A stretch of DNA of 64,000 nt from Burkholderia sp. BCC0506 (GTDB taxonomy: Bacteria; Pseudomonadota; Gammaproteobacteria; Burkholderiales; Burkholderiaceae), in NCBI RefSeq assembly GCF_902833145.1, contig NZ_CADFEN010000012.1, forward strand, positions 207,147-271,146, read 5' to 3'. The notes under the pieces are model-generated. The model had not been told where the DNA came from. It did no database searches and saw only the letters and a list, made by a program, of their open reading frames with translations. Of this stretch, positions 1-9,596 are shown piece by piece. The position numbers and the translations under genes were made by a program. The first letter of the stretch is position 1; each line of letters begins with the position of its first letter.

Positions 1-505
1 ATACGCGGCGGACAAGGCCGACATCTTCGTGACGGCGACCGGCAACTACCACGTGATCAACCACGATCACATGAAGGCGATGCGCCACAACGCGATCGTC
101 TGCAACATCGGCCACTTCGATTCGGAAATCGACGTCGCGTCGACGCGCCAGTACCAGTGGGAAAACATCAAGCCGCAGGTCGACCACATCATCTTCCCGG
201 ACGGCAAGCGCATCATCCTGCTGGCCGAAGGCCGCCTCGTGAACCTCGGCTGCGCGACCGGCCACCCGTCGTTCGTGATGTCGAACTCGTTCGCGAACCA
301 GACGCTCGCGCAGATCGAACTCTTCACGCGCGGCGACCAGTACGAGAACAAGGTGTACGTGCTGCCGAAGCATCTCGATGAAAAGGTCGCGCGCCTGCAC
401 CTCGCGCGCATCGGCGCGAACCTGTCGGTGCTGTCGGACGAGCAGGCCGCGTACATCGGCGTGCAGAAGGACGGCCCGTTCAAGCCGAACCACTACCGCT
501 ACTGA
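1..505 (+). CDS. ahcY: Adenosylhomocysteinase, C-terminal part (gene cut by window start)
   Basis: This is the last 167 codons of S-adenosyl-L-homocysteine hydrolase, read in the frame starting at base 2. The enzyme splits S-adenosylhomocysteine into adenosine and homocysteine in the cytosolic methyl cycle. The visible part has the end of the NAD-binding fold ([18 protein letters not shown]), the family signature [18 protein letters not shown], and the invariant C-terminus KPNHYRY that closes the NAD site of the neighbouring subunit. The start lies upstream of the window; the full protein is usually about 470 residues. The same-strand genes that follow end in metF, which fits a methionine/SAM recycling cluster. 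The upstream control region is not in the window. Confidence 0.97.
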   Translation, partial: YAADKADIFVTATGNYHVINHDHMKAMRHNAIVCNIGHFDSEIDVASTRQYQWENIKPQVDHIIFPDGKRIILLAEGRLVNLGCATGHPSFVMSNSFANQTLAQIELFTRGDQYENKVYVLPKHLDEKVARLHLARIGANLSVLSDEQAAYIGVQKDGPFKPNHYRY

Positions 506-601
506 TGCGCTGCCGCCGCCGCGCCGTGCGTGCCCGTTGCGGGCGCACGGCGCGGCGGCGCTCACCGAGCGTACCGATCGACAACCGAACCGGAGCCCTC
601 C

Positions 602-955
602 ATGAGCGTCATCCTCACCTGGGTCATCAACGCGCTCGCGCTGCTGATCATCACGTACCTCGTGCCGTCGATCCACATCAAGAGCTTCGGCACCGCGCTG
701 ATCATCGCGGTCGTGCTCGGGCTGATCAACACGGTGATCCGGCCGGTGCTGATCCTGCTGACGCTGCCCGTCACGATCGTCACGCTCGGAGTGTTCATCC
801 TCGTCGTGAACGCGCTGTGCTTCTGGTTCGCGTCGTCGCTGCTGAAGGGCTTCGAGGTGTCGGGGTTCTGGTCCGCGTTCTTCGGTTCGATCCTGTACAG
901 CATCGTGTCGTGGCTGCTGTCCGCCCTGATCTTCGGCCAGCGCGACATCGGCTGA
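602..955 (+). CDS. Small four-helix membrane protein (phage holin family, PF04020-like)
   Basis: A 117-residue, almost entirely hydrophobic protein with about four transmembrane helices (roughly residues 3-20, 28-48, 50-74 and 88-110). It resembles the widespread bacterial membrane proteins labelled phage holin family; despite the name these are chromosomal and not lytic. ATG at 602 was chosen over the longer in-frame extension because the hydrophobic segment begins there. It sits between ahcY and metF on the same strand with a 34-bp gap to metF, so the three are probably co-transcribed. No function can be assigned from the sequence. Confidence 0.85.
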   Translation: MSVILTWVINALALLIITYLVPSIHIKSFGTALIIAVVLGLINTVIRPVLILLTLPVTIVTLGVFILVVNALCFWFASSLLKGFEVSGFWSAFFGSILYSIVSWLLSALIFGQRDIG

Positions 956-989
956 AGGCGGGCGGGCGCAGGCCCAACCCCATCGAATC

Positions 990-1820
990 ATGAAACCGAT
1001 CGAACTCTCGTTTGAATTCTTCCCGCCGAAGACGGCGGACGGCGTCGAGAAGCTGCGCGCGACGCGCGCGCAGTTGCTGCCGCTGAAGCCGAAATTCGTC
1101 TCCGTGACGTTCGGCGCCGGCGGATCGACGCAGCAGGGTACGCTCGATACCGTGCTCGACATGCAGAAGGACGGCCTCGAGGCCGCACCGCACCTGTCGT
1201 GCATCGGTTCGTCGCGCGACAGCCTGCGCGCGATCCTCGACCAGTACCGCTCGCACGGCATCCGGCACATCGTCGCGCTGCGCGGCGACCTGCCGTCGGG
1301 GATGGGCGAGGTCGGCGAGCTGCGCTATGCGTCCGAACTCGTCAGCTTCATCCGCGCCGAGCACGGCGACTGGTTCCACATCGAAGTCGCCGGCTACCCG
1401 GAGTACCACCCGCAGTCGCGCTCGCCGAAGGCCGATCTCGAGAATTTCGCGCGCAAGGTGAAAGCCGGCGCGAATTCCGCGATCACGCAGTACTTCTTCA
1501 ACGCGGATGCGTATTTCCGCTTCGTCGACGATGCGCGCAAGCTGGGGGTCGAGGTGCCGATCGTGCCGGGCATCATGCCGATCACGAACTTCTCGCAACT
1601 GATGCGCTTCTCCGAGATGTGCGGCGCCGAAGTGCCGCGCTGGGTCGCGCGCCGGCTCGAGAGCTTCGGCGACGATCGCGAGTCGATCCGCGCGTTCGGC
1701 GCGGACGTCGTCACGAGCCTGTGCCAGCGCCTGATCGACGCGGGCGTGCCGGGGCTGCACTTCTACACGCTGAACGCGGCGACCGCCACGCGGACGATCT
1801 GCGAACGGCTCGCGGTGTAA
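990..1820 (+). CDS. metF: 5,10-methylenetetrahydrofolate reductase
   Basis: A 276-residue FAD enzyme that reduces methylenetetrahydrofolate to 5-methyltetrahydrofolate with NAD(P)H, supplying methyl groups for methionine synthesis in the cytosol. The length is typical of bacterial MetF, a single TIM barrel. Visible signatures are FEFFPPKT near the N-terminus (Glu9 matches the catalytic Glu of E. coli MetF), the FGAGGST loop (residues 41-47), and ALRGD at 96-100 with the conserved Asp. It follows ahcY and the small membrane protein, so homocysteine production and its remethylation are encoded together. A strong terminator follows. Confidence 0.96.
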   Translation: MKPIELSFEFFPPKTADGVEKLRATRAQLLPLKPKFVSVTFGAGGSTQQGTLDTVLDMQKDGLEAAPHLSCIGSSRDSLRAILDQYRSHGIRHIVALRGDLPSGMGEVGELRYASELVSFIRAEHGDWFHIEVAGYPEYHPQSRSPKADLENFARKVKAGANSAITQYFFNADAYFRFVDDARKLGVEVPIVPGIMPITNFSQLMRFSEMCGAEVPRWVARRLESFGDDRESIRAFGADVVTSLCQRLIDAGVPGLHFYTLNAATATRTICERLAV

Positions 1821-1848
1821 GCGCCGTCGCGCGGTTGCATGCGGAACA

Positions 1849-1881
1849 GCCCCGCCGGTTTTGTGCCGGCGGGGCTTTTTT
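1849..1881 (+). terminator. Rho-independent terminator after metF
   Basis: A perfect 10-bp stem (GCCCCGCCGG at 1849-1858, CCGGCGGGGC at 1866-1875) with a 7-nt loop, followed by TTTTTT. It ends the ahcY-metF unit before the convergent amidase gene. Confidence 0.9.
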
Positions 1882-1914
1882 CATCGTGGCGCGGGGCGGA
1901 AACGACGGTGCGCG

Positions 1915-3393
1915 TCAGCGCTGCGCCTGCATCAGCGGCGGGCGGCGGTCGAACCACGGGCGCGCCTGCTCGAGCTGGCGCGCGAGCTTCAGCAGCAGCG
2001 CATCGTCGGCGTGGCGCGCGGCGAATTGCACGCCGATCGGCAGCCCGCGCGCGTTCCAGTACAGCGGCACCGACATCGCCGGCTGGCCCGTCAGGTTGAA
2101 CAGCTCGGTGCAGCCGGCCCATGCGAACGCCTTCTCCGACGATCTCGCGAGCATTTCCTTCAGCAGCGGCTTCACCGGCAGCGCGGCGACGAGCTTCATC
2201 TGCGCGGATTCGAACGGCGTCGGCTGCAATTCGCCGATCTTCACCGGCGGGCCCGCAAGCGATGCGCACAGGATCGCGTCGTAACGCGACACGAGGCCGG
2301 CGACCTGCACGGTGAGCTGGCGCTGCCATTCGAGCACGTCGGACAGGCGCGTGCGCGCGAGGCGGCGGCCGACCACGGCCATCGCCCACGTCGCGGCCTC
2401 GAATTCGCCGCGCCGCGGCGTGCGGCCCGTGAGCGCGCGCGCGCCGAGCACCATGTCCTCGGCGATCGTCGCCCACAGCGTCAGGAAGGTTTCGGCCGCG
2501 CGCGCGTAGTCGATTGGCAGCGTCGCCGGTTCGACGTGGTGGCCGAGCGATTCGAGCAGCGCGGCCGCGTCGTCGAGCGCTGCGCGCGTGTCGTCGTCGA
2601 GCGCCGGCGCGAGCATCGGGTCGACGACGAGGCCGATCCGCAGCGGGCCGGGCGGCGTGTCGAGCGCGCCGAGGAAGGTGCCGGGCGCGCCGGGCGGCAG
2701 CGTCTGGCCGGTCGTCACGTCGAGCAGCAGCGCACTGTCGCGCACGCTGCGCGACACCGCATGCTGGACGACGAGTTCGCCGTTCGACGGCAGGTCGACG
2801 AGTACCGGGTTGCGGCTCGGCTTCAGGCCGAACAGCCCGCAGCACGACGCCGGAATGCGGATCGAGCCGCCGCCGTCGGACGCATGCGCGAGCGGCACGA
2901 TGCCGGCCGCGACGGCCGCCGCCGCGCCGCCGCTCGAGCCGCCCGGCGTGTGATCGAGGTTCCACGGGTTGCGGCACGCGCCGAACAGTTCCGGTTCCGT
3001 GTACGGCATCTGGCCGATCTCGGACGTGTTGGTCTTGCCGAATACGTTCAGGCCCGCCGCGCGGCTGCGCGCGATCACCGGCGAATCGTCGGCCGGCACG
3101 AAGTAACGATAGTGCCGGCTGCCCATCGACAGCGGCAGCCCGGCGACCGCCGCGCCGAGATCCTTGACGAGATACGGTACGCCCGCGAACGGCGTATCGG
3201 CGCCCGGTTCGGGCGCGGCCGCCGCACGCGCGCGCGCGGCTTCGTAGTCCTGCAGCACGATCGCATTGACCGCGCCGTTGACCGCTTCGGCCTGGCCGAT
3301 CGCGGCGTCGAGCAGTTCGCGCGGGCTGGCCTGGCGCGCGCGCACGAGCGCGGCGAGGCCGATGGCGTCATGCGCGAGATAGTCCGAGTGCAT
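1915..3393 (-). CDS. Amidase (amidase signature family)
   Basis: A 492-residue amidase that hydrolyses a carboxamide to acid and ammonia. The Ser-cisSer-Lys triad can be placed: Lys77 in PYLVKDLG, cis-Ser153 in the GGSSGG motif, and nucleophile Ser177 in DGGGSIRIP, at the spacing known for the family. The ATG at 3393 (MHSDYLAHD) was chosen rather than an upstream start because the usual N-terminal helix begins there. It converges with metF. The natural substrate cannot be read from the sequence; members range from acetamide to aryl and aminoacyl amides. Confidence 0.92.
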   Translation of the reverse strand: MHSDYLAHDAIGLAALVRARQASPRELLDAAIGQAEAVNGAVNAIVLQDYEAARARAAAAPEPGADTPFAGVPYLVKDLGAAVAGLPLSMGSRHYRYFVPADDSPVIARSRAAGLNVFGKTNTSEIGQMPYTEPELFGACRNPWNLDHTPGGSSGGAAAAVAAGIVPLAHASDGGGSIRIPASCCGLFGLKPSRNPVLVDLPSNGELVVQHAVSRSVRDSALLLDVTTGQTLPPGAPGTFLGALDTPPGPLRIGLVVDPMLAPALDDDTRAALDDAAALLESLGHHVEPATLPIDYARAAETFLTLWATIAEDMVLGARALTGRTPRRGEFEAATWAMAVVGRRLARTRLSDVLEWQRQLTVQVAGLVSRYDAILCASLAGPPVKIGELQPTPFESAQMKLVAALPVKPLLKEMLARSSEKAFAWAGCTELFNLTGQPAMSVPLYWNARGLPIGVQFAARHADDALLLKLARQLEQARPWFDRRPPLMQAQR

Positions 3394-3474
3394 CGCGGTC
3401 ACCCCCGTTGTGACTCGTGGCGATGGTGCGAGCATAACGCGGGCCCGGCGCGCGAGGCCCGCGGTCGGGCGTTT

Positions 3475-4167
3475 TTAGAGGTGCTCGGCGAGGAAGGTCA
3501 GCGTGCGGCCATGCGCGAGCGCGGCCGCACGCTGGTTGTACGACGCGCGGTCCGGGCAGTTGAAGCCGTGCTCGGCGCCCGGGTACACGTGGAACGACGC
3601 GTGCCCGTGGCCGGCGAACGCGGCCTTCACCTGATCGACGGCGCTGAGCGGAATCGCGTGGTCGTTTTCCGCGTAGTGGAACAGGATCGGCGCCTTGACC
3701 TGGCCGGCGAGGTCGAGCGCGTTCTGGATGCCGCCGCCGTAATAGGACACCGCCGCGTCGAGCTTGCCGGTTGCCGCCGCGCGGTACGCGAGCTGGCCGC
3801 CGAAGCAGTAGCCGATCGCGGCGAGCTTGCCGTCCACTTCGGGGCGCGCGCGCAACGCATCGGCCGCCGCGCCGATGTCCGCGACCGCGAGGCCCACGTC
3901 GGTCTTCTTCATCAGCTCGATGCCCTTGTCGCGATCCGCGCCGTCGTAGGTCAGCTCGACGCGCGGCTGCGTGCGCCAGAACACGTCGGGCGCGAGCGCG
4001 ACGAAGCCGTCGGCCGCGTACTGGTCGGCGACCGCACGGATGTGCGAATTCACGCCGAAGATCTCCTGGATGATGATGACGGCAGGGCCCTTGCCGCGCT
4101 TGGGCAGGGCAAGATAGCCGCCGAAGCTGTCGTTACCGGTCGGGATGTCGATCCATTGGGCAGTCAC
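3475..4167 (-). CDS. Dienelactone hydrolase family protein
   Basis: A 230-residue alpha/beta hydrolase close to carboxymethylenebutenolidase (dienelactone hydrolase), the ring-cleavage pathway enzyme that opens dienelactone to maleylacetate. The triad is Cys121 (GYCFGG), Asp169 (AENDHAIP) and His200 (GAEHGF), and the conserved Glu36 (QEIFG) that activates the Cys is present. The length matches the family. It lies 80 bp upstream of the amidase on the same strand. No chlorocatechol genes are nearby, so its true ester or lactone substrate is unknown. Confidence 0.93.
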   Translation of the reverse strand: MTAQWIDIPTGNDSFGGYLALPKRGKGPAVIIIQEIFGVNSHIRAVADQYAADGFVALAPDVFWRTQPRVELTYDGADRDKGIELMKKTDVGLAVADIGAAADALRARPEVDGKLAAIGYCFGGQLAYRAAATGKLDAAVSYYGGGIQNALDLAGQVKAPILFHYAENDHAIPLSAVDQVKAAFAGHGHASFHVYPGAEHGFNCPDRASYNQRAAALAHGRTLTFLAEHL

Positions 4168-4391
4168 GTTCTGAACTCCTGGCGTGCGGAGCGCGCGACG
4201 CGCGCCGCGGGGTGAAAAGAAGGCGGCCTAGTGTGCCACCAATCGTGCGGTGCTGCAGCGCACGCGGGCGCTTCTCGCACAGCGATCGTTTCGATCTCGA
4301 TTATTCATTTTTCGTCGCCGCGCGGCTTCGATAGAGTCGATGTACCGGCCTTTACAAAGCGCTTTCGCGCATCGTCATCGAAGGATTCGCC

Positions 4392-5474
4392 ATGTCTGCC
4401 CGCTCGTTTTCCACGCCCTTTTCCGAACGCTTCGGCCTGCGTCTGCCGCTCGTGCAGGCGCCGATGGTCGGCGCGACCACGACCGCGATGGTCGCCGCCG
4501 CCTCGAATGCCGGCGCGCTCGGCAGCCTCGGCGCCGGCGCGCTCGCGCCCGAGCGTATCGAGGCCGAAGTCGCCGCGATCCGCGCGGCGACCGATCGCCC
4601 GTTCGCGATCAACCTGTTCGTGTTGCCCGACGACGCCGCGCCGGACGCGGCGACGGTCGCGCGCGCACTCGCGGCGATCGACCCGCTGAACGCCGCGCTC
4701 GGCCTGCCGCCGGGCACGGCGCCCGCGCGCTACGCGCCCGACTTCCGCGCGCAGCTCGATGCGCTCGTCGCGCTGCGCGTGCCGGTCGCGAGCTTCACGT
4801 TCGGCGCGCTCGACGCGGCCGACGTCGCACGCCTGCATGCCGCCGGCACTTATGTGATCGGCACCGCGACGCACGTGGCCGAAGGGCTCGCGTGGCAGGC
4901 GGCCGGCGCCGATGCGATCTCCGCGCAGGGCGCCGAGGCGGGCGGCCATCGCGGCACCTTCATCGGTTCCGCCGACGACGCGCTGATCGGCACGCTCGCG
5001 CTCGTCCCGCAGCTCGTCGACGCGACGCGCCTGCCCGTGCTGGCCGCGGGCGGCATCATGGACGGCCGCGGCATCGCGGCGGCGCTCGCGCTCGGCGCGC
5101 AGGGCGCGCAGCTCGGCACCGCGTTCCTCACGTGCGCGGAAAGCGCGATCGCGCCGGACTGGAAGGCGCGCCTGCTCGCGAGCGCCGACACGTCGACGCA
5201 GGTCACGCGCGCGATCACCGGCCGTCATGCCCGCGGGCTGCGCAACACGCTGATGGCGCGGCTCGGCGAGCACGTGGCCGACGTCCCACCGTATCCGGTG
5301 CAGAACGCGCTGACCCAGCCGTTGCGCCAGGCCGCCGCCCGCGCGAACGACGGCGACTACCTGTCGCTGTGGGCCGGGCAGGGCGCACCGCTCGCGCGGC
5401 GGCGCGGCGATACGCTGACGACGGCGCAACTGGTCGCCGCGCTCGATGCGGAATGGCGTGCGTCGGCCGCCTGA
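4392..5474 (+). CDS. Nitronate monooxygenase (2-nitropropane dioxygenase family)
   Basis: A 360-residue FMN-dependent TIM-barrel enzyme that oxidises alkyl nitronates, including the toxin propionate-3-nitronate, to carbonyl products. Visible features are the N-terminal VQAPMVG strand, AQGAEAGGHRG (residues 178-188) with the catalytic His186 that defines class I enzymes, and the phosphate-binding AAGGIMDGRG further on. It is divergent from the dienelactone hydrolase with 224 bp between them, and a hairpin follows its stop codon. FMN binding and fold are certain; the physiological substrate is inferred from the family. Confidence 0.92.
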   Translation: MSARSFSTPFSERFGLRLPLVQAPMVGATTTAMVAAASNAGALGSLGAGALAPERIEAEVAAIRAATDRPFAINLFVLPDDAAPDAATVARALAAIDPLNAALGLPPGTAPARYAPDFRAQLDALVALRVPVASFTFGALDAADVARLHAAGTYVIGTATHVAEGLAWQAAGADAISAQGAEAGGHRGTFIGSADDALIGTLALVPQLVDATRLPVLAAGGIMDGRGIAAALALGAQGAQLGTAFLTCAESAIAPDWKARLLASADTSTQVTRAITGRHARGLRNTLMARLGEHVADVPPYPVQNALTQPLRQAAARANDGDYLSLWAGQGAPLARRRGDTLTTAQLVAALDAEWRASAA

Positions 5475-5889
5475 ACCGTCCGTATGGAAGGCGAAACGCG
5501 CGTGTCGTCACGCGCGTTTCATTCAATGATCCCGGGCACAAAATACCGAATCGAAATGCCCCGGGATTGCGTTGAAACGACCTTTCGAAAGGTCGCCTGA
5601 ATTAGCGGAAACCCTTATCCGGCGGGGCTTGCCGCGATATTCGAGTCATCTTTCCAAAGCGCGCATATCGGTAGTGTTACCACTACCCCAAAAAAGTCCC
5701 ACAAATTAATTTGATCGCCTACACTTGCGCGCAAGTACGAGCGGGCGGCTGCTAAAAGCGGCGGTTTTCACGTGCTTGAGGCCAAGTGCATGAAGGATGC
5801 AACCGGCGAATCGTCCAGTGATTGCAAACACAGGGATGGCAGCGGGGCACCGGGCGATGGCGTTTATTGGGACCGAACTGGAGACTTAC
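5475..5889. promoter_or_regulatory. Upstream region of the amino acid binding protein gene, with three palindromes
   Basis: A 415-bp gap that is AT-rich for this genome in its centre. Besides the hairpin after the preceding gene it has an 18-bp perfect palindrome (CGACCTTTCGAAAGGTCG, 5578-5595), an inverted repeat GGTAGTG-N4-CACTACC (5670-5687) and a 14-bp palindrome ACTTGCGCGCAAGT (5723-5736). TACACT at 5720-5725 is a candidate -10 box overlapping the last palindrome; I see no good -35. No coding sequence is convincing here. I infer operator sites controlling the downstream binding protein. Confidence 0.5.
5493..5524 (+). terminator. Hairpin after the nitronate monooxygenase gene
   Basis: A perfect 12-bp stem (GAAACGCGCGTG at 5493-5504 and its complement at 5509-5520) closed by TCGT. 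The downstream tract (ATTCAAT) is poor in T, so termination strength is uncertain. Confidence 0.6.
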
Positions 5890-7032
5890 ATGAATATCAA
5901 GATGCAAAAGCTGTTGCCGATCACCGCAGCGGCGATGCTGTGTGCCGCAGCTGCAAGCAACGCGTCCGCCGATCAAGTCGTCAAGATCGGCCACGTCGCG
6001 CCGTTGACGGGCGGCATTGCACACCTGGGCAAGGACAACGAAAACGGCGCGCGTCTCGCCGTCGAGGAAATCAACGCGAAGGGTCTCACGATCGGCGGCC
6101 AGAAGATCACGCTGCAACTCGACCCGCAGGATGACGCCGCCGACCCGCGGCAGGCGACGCAGGTTGCGCAGAAGCTCGTCGACGACAAGGTCGTCGCGGT
6201 GGTCGGCCACCTGAATTCGGGCACGTCGATCCCGGCCTCGAAGATCTACAGCGATGCGGGCATCGTGCAGATCTCGCCGTCGGCGACCAACCCGGCGTAC
6301 ACGCAGCAAGGCTTCAAGACCACGTACCGCGTGGTCGCGACCGATGCGCAGCAGGGCCCGGCACTGGCGAACTACGCGCACTCGAAGGGCATCAAGAGCG
6401 TGGCGGTGGTCGACGATTCGACCGCGTACGGCCAGGGTCTCGCGAACGAGTTCGAGAAGAAGGCGAAGGCGCTCGGCCTGAAGGTGATGTCGCATGACGC
6501 GACCAACGACAAGGCGGTCGACTTCCGCGCGATTCTGACCAAGATCAAGGGCGAGAACCCGGACGCGATCATGTACGGCGGCATGGACGCCACCGGCGGC
6601 CCGTTCGCGAAACAGGCGAAGCAGCTCGGCCTGCGCGCGAAGATCTTCGCGGGCGACGGCGTGTGCACGGAAAAGCTGGCCGACCTGGCCGGCGACGCGA
6701 CCGACAACGTCGTGTGCTCGGAAGCCGGTGCGTCGCTCGAGAAGATGCCGGGCGGTGCCGCGTTCAAGGCGAAGTACGAGAAGCGCTTCGGCCAGCCGAT
6801 CCAGATCTACGCACCGTTCACGTATGACGCCGTGTACATCATCGCCGACGCGATGAAGCGCGCGGACTCGACGGACCCGGCGAAGATCCTCGCGGCGATG
6901 CCGGCGACGAAGTACACGGGCGTGATCGGCACGACGACCTTCGATTCGAAGGGCGACCTGCAGCACGGCGTGATCTCGCTGTACAACTACAAGAGCGGCA
7001 AGAAGTCGCTGCTCGACGAAGTGAAGATGTAA
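5890..7032 (+). CDS. Branched-chain amino acid ABC transporter, substrate-binding protein
   Basis: A 380-residue periplasmic type I binding protein of the LivJ/LivK family, which captures leucine, isoleucine, valine or related amino acids and delivers them to an ABC permease. A signal peptide covers about residues 1-26 (KLLPITAAAMLCAAAASNASA, then DQVVKIGHVAPLTGG). The HVAPLTGGIAHLGKDNENGA segment and the VVGHLNSGTSIPAS loop are typical of ligand contacts. ATG at 5890 was chosen because it begins the signal peptide. No liv permease or ATPase genes are adjacent, so it is an orphan component that must use a transporter encoded elsewhere. Confidence 0.93.
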   Translation: MNIKMQKLLPITAAAMLCAAAASNASADQVVKIGHVAPLTGGIAHLGKDNENGARLAVEEINAKGLTIGGQKITLQLDPQDDAADPRQATQVAQKLVDDKVVAVVGHLNSGTSIPASKIYSDAGIVQISPSATNPAYTQQGFKTTYRVVATDAQQGPALANYAHSKGIKSVAVVDDSTAYGQGLANEFEKKAKALGLKVMSHDATNDKAVDFRAILTKIKGENPDAIMYGGMDATGGPFAKQAKQLGLRAKIFAGDGVCTEKLADLAGDATDNVVCSEAGASLEKMPGGAAFKAKYEKRFGQPIQIYAPFTYDAVYIIADAMKRADSTDPAKILAAMPATKYTGVIGTTTFDSKGDLQHGVISLYNYKSGKKSLLDEVKM

Positions 7033-7059
7033 CGCGACCAGCGGTCAACAGCAGGGGTG

Positions 7060-7097
7060 AAAGCGCGCATGCGGCCACGCATGCGCGCTTTCTTTTT
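7060..7097. terminator. Bidirectional terminator between convergent genes
   Basis: A perfect 14-bp stem (AAAGCGCGCATGCG at 7060-7073, complement at 7078-7091) with a GCCA loop, then TCTTTTT. It serves the binding protein gene and could also act for the convergent MFS gene. Confidence 0.85.
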
Positions 7098-7121
7098 GGG
7101 CCGGCGTGCGCCGCCGCGCCG

Positions 7122-8339
7122 TCAGATCTTCAGGTGCGCGAGCACCTTCGGCGCGACGAGCGCGACGAGCGCCGCGCACAGCGCGACGACCGACAGGCCG
7201 ATCGTCAGGTTCACGGCCTGCGCGACCGCGCCGATCACGACCGGACCGAACAGCAGCCCGAAATACGCGAGCCCGGCCACGTGCGCGAGCCCTTCGGCTG
7301 CGTGAATGCCTTTCACGCGCGCGGCGGCGGCGAACAGCACGGGCATCATGTTGGCCAGCCCGAGGCCCATCAGCGTGAAGCCGGTCAGCACCGCGGCCGG
7401 ATACGGCAGCAGCAGCGCGCCGATCATCCCCGCGCAGGCGAGCGACGCGCTCGCGAACACGAGCTGCGGCGCGCCGAAGCGGGCGCGCACGGCGTCGCCC
7501 GCGAAGCGCGCGACGGCCATCCCGCCGGAGAACGCCGCGTACGCGGCGCTCGCGAGCGCCGGGCTCGCCGCGACCACGTCGCGCATGTAGACCGTCGCCC
7601 AGTCGTACATCGCGCCTTCGGCGATCAGCGCGATCAGCGCGATGCCGCCGAGCATCCACAACGCCGGCGAGCGCCAGCGGTTGCCGCCGCCGTGCGCCTG
7701 TTCGTGGTGCGGCACGTGCGGCAGCACGGCCGGGCTCGCGGCCACGAGCACCGCGGCGCTCGCCGCCGCCGCGAGCGCGAGATGCGCGGCCGGCGCCATG
7801 CCGGCCGACAGCAGCGCGCCGCCGGCCGCCGCGCCGGCCATCCCGCCGATGCTGAACATGCCGTGCAGCGACGACATGATCGGTTTGCCGAGCGCGATTT
7901 CGACCGCGCTGGCCTCGGCATTCATCGCGACGTCGAGCGTCGCCATCGAGAAGCCGAACAGCGCGAGCACCGCGATCAGCATCCAGTAGTCGGGCACGAC
8001 GAGAATCAGCGCCGCGCACGCGGCCATCACGAGCCCGCCGGCGAGGCACGCGGTGCGCGAGCCGACGCGCGCGATCCAGCGCGCGATGGTCAGCATCGCG
8101 GCGATCGACCCGCCGGCGACCGCGAACAGCGCGATCGACAGCAGCCCGGGGCTCAGCGCGAACTTGTCGCGCACGGTCGGTACGTGCACGCCCCACGACG
8201 CGTACATCATGCCGGCGACGAAAAACAGCGCCATCGACGCCGCGCGCGCCCGCTGGCGGGCCGGCAGCGACAGCACGCGGTGCGCATCGGGCGGCGCGGC
8301 GAACGGGGACGACGATTTGGCGGAGGAGGATTCGGACAC
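7122..8339 (-). CDS. MFS transporter (YbjJ-like)
   Basis: A 405-residue major facilitator protein with about twelve hydrophobic helices. It begins VSESSSAKSSS and enters helix 1 at MALFFVAGMMYASWGVHVP; the wording of that region resembles the E. coli YbjJ subgroup of uncharacterised transporters. I chose the GTG at 8339 because it gives the usual length and a short cytosolic tail, but no good ribosome site precedes it, so a start nearer helix 1 is possible. It is divergent from the FMN-binding protein gene. The substrate is unknown. Confidence 0.85.
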   Translation of the reverse strand: MSESSSAKSSSPFAAPPDAHRVLSLPARQRARAASMALFFVAGMMYASWGVHVPTVRDKFALSPGLLSIALFAVAGGSIAAMLTIARWIARVGSRTACLAGGLVMAACAALILVVPDYWMLIAVLALFGFSMATLDVAMNAEASAVEIALGKPIMSSLHGMFSIGGMAGAAAGGALLSAGMAPAAHLALAAAASAAVLVAASPAVLPHVPHHEQAHGGGNRWRSPALWMLGGIALIALIAEGAMYDWATVYMRDVVAASPALASAAYAAFSGGMAVARFAGDAVRARFGAPQLVFASASLACAGMIGALLLPYPAAVLTGFTLMGLGLANMMPVLFAAAARVKGIHAAEGLAHVAGLAYFGLLFGPVVIGAVAQAVNLTIGLSVVALCAALVALVAPKVLAHLKI

Positions 8340-8581
8340 GGGAAGGCTCGTCAGGAAAATGCGCGGGCGCACGCGGCGCCCGTCGGATTTGTCCGATTCT
8401 ATCGAAGCGCTTACGATCGTGCCGGACGCTGGCCGTTCGCTCGATGCTCGGGTCCTCGGGCCATCCCGCGGCGGCGCCCCGCCGCCGCATTGGCCGTTCG
8501 ACCGATGCGCGGCGCGCGGCGCCGGCAGGTAACATCGAAACGCATGCCCGGCACGCCGCCTTTCGACCGCAGGAGTCCCGC

Positions 8582-9241
8582 TTGAACATCGATCCCGCCT
8601 TCGCCCTGCATCTGCTGCACCGCTGCCCGGTCGGCACGCTCGCCACCCATGCGCGCGAGCCGCACGGCTTTCCGTATCCGACGGTCGTGCCGTTTGCGCC
8701 CGATGCGAGCCATCGGCCCGTGATCCTCGTGAGCGGCCTGGCCGAGCACACGCGCAATCTCGCCGCCGATCCGCGTGCGGGTTTCCTCGTCGTCGATGCC
8801 CGCGACGGCGAGGTCCTGAACGCCGAGCGCGCGACGCTGCTGGGCCGGTTCGTGCCGCTCGGCGACGATCCGCACGTCGCCGCGCGTTACCTGCGCTACG
8901 AACCGGACGCCGCGCGCTATCTCGCGCTCGGCGATTTCTCGTTCTGGGCGCTCGAGATCGAGCGGTTGCGCTACATCGGCGGGTTCGGGCGAATGGGGTG
9001 GGTCGACGGCACGCATCTCGATACGCTGCCGCCGCTCGCATTCGACGACGAACGGGCGCTGTGGCACGCATACGACGCGGGCGACGCACGCCGCGACGGG
9101 CTCGACCTGCTTGGCGTCGATCGCCATGGCGCGGACTGGCGATGTGACGGTCGCCGCGTGCGCACGCCGTTCGACGCGCCGTCGGCCGATATCGACGCGC
9201 TGCGCGAGCGGCTGATCGCCTGCGCGAACGATGTGACGTGA
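8582..9241 (+). CDS. Pyridoxamine 5'-phosphate oxidase-like FMN/haem-binding protein (HugZ-like)
   Basis: A 219-residue protein with an N-terminal split-barrel FMN-binding domain (about residues 8-150: CPVGTLATH, PYPTVVPFAPD, ADPRAGFLVV, YLALGDFSFWAL) and a C-terminal domain resembling DUF2470 (about 160-215: DLLGVDRHGADWRCDG). This two-domain plan is that of HugZ-type haem-utilisation proteins and related FMN proteins. TTG at 8582 is chosen because AGGAG lies 6 nt upstream; the longer open frame has no such site. The haem role is only an analogy, since no haem genes are adjacent. Confidence 0.8.
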   Translation: MNIDPAFALHLLHRCPVGTLATHAREPHGFPYPTVVPFAPDASHRPVILVSGLAEHTRNLAADPRAGFLVVDARDGEVLNAERATLLGRFVPLGDDPHVAARYLRYEPDAARYLALGDFSFWALEIERLRYIGGFGRMGWVDGTHLDTLPPLAFDDERALWHAYDAGDARRDGLDLLGVDRHGADWRCDGRRVRTPFDAPSADIDALRERLIACANDVT

Positions 9242-9596
9242 CGTCGCGGGTCAGTGATTTGTCCGCTTAGCAAACGGCGTCATGTGGTTTTTGCAAAACT
9301 GTCGTCCGATGAAAGCTTTGATTTTCCGAATGCAGGGTAATTGCGTATGTTGATAGACCGAATAGCCAATCGCTAATGTCCTAATCTCTATGCAGGAGCG
9401 TGAAAATTTGAGAAAAGGCCGCGGCCGGTCAAAATGACATGTGTGAATTACAATCGGTCTCGGGATTTTCATGAATCTCGCTTCTATCAAATCTTTTTTG
9501 TGCTAATCTCTGCCTTCGAAAATCCGAGGCACATATATTTCATGAATGGTGAGCTGGCTGCAGACCGGCGCCATTGGTCAGATAGAAAGGGAAACT
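9242..9596. promoter_or_regulatory. AT-rich upstream region of the H-NS-like gene
   Basis: A 355-bp gap, clearly more AT-rich than its neighbours. TTGATA (9350-9355) and TAATGT (9374-9379), 18 bp apart, are a candidate promoter that would give a leader of about 210 nt. A TATATT box also occurs at 9534-9539 but lacks a clear -35. AT-rich tracts of this kind are what H-NS proteins bind, so autoregulation is a reasonable inference. No open frame here looks coding. Confidence 0.45.
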
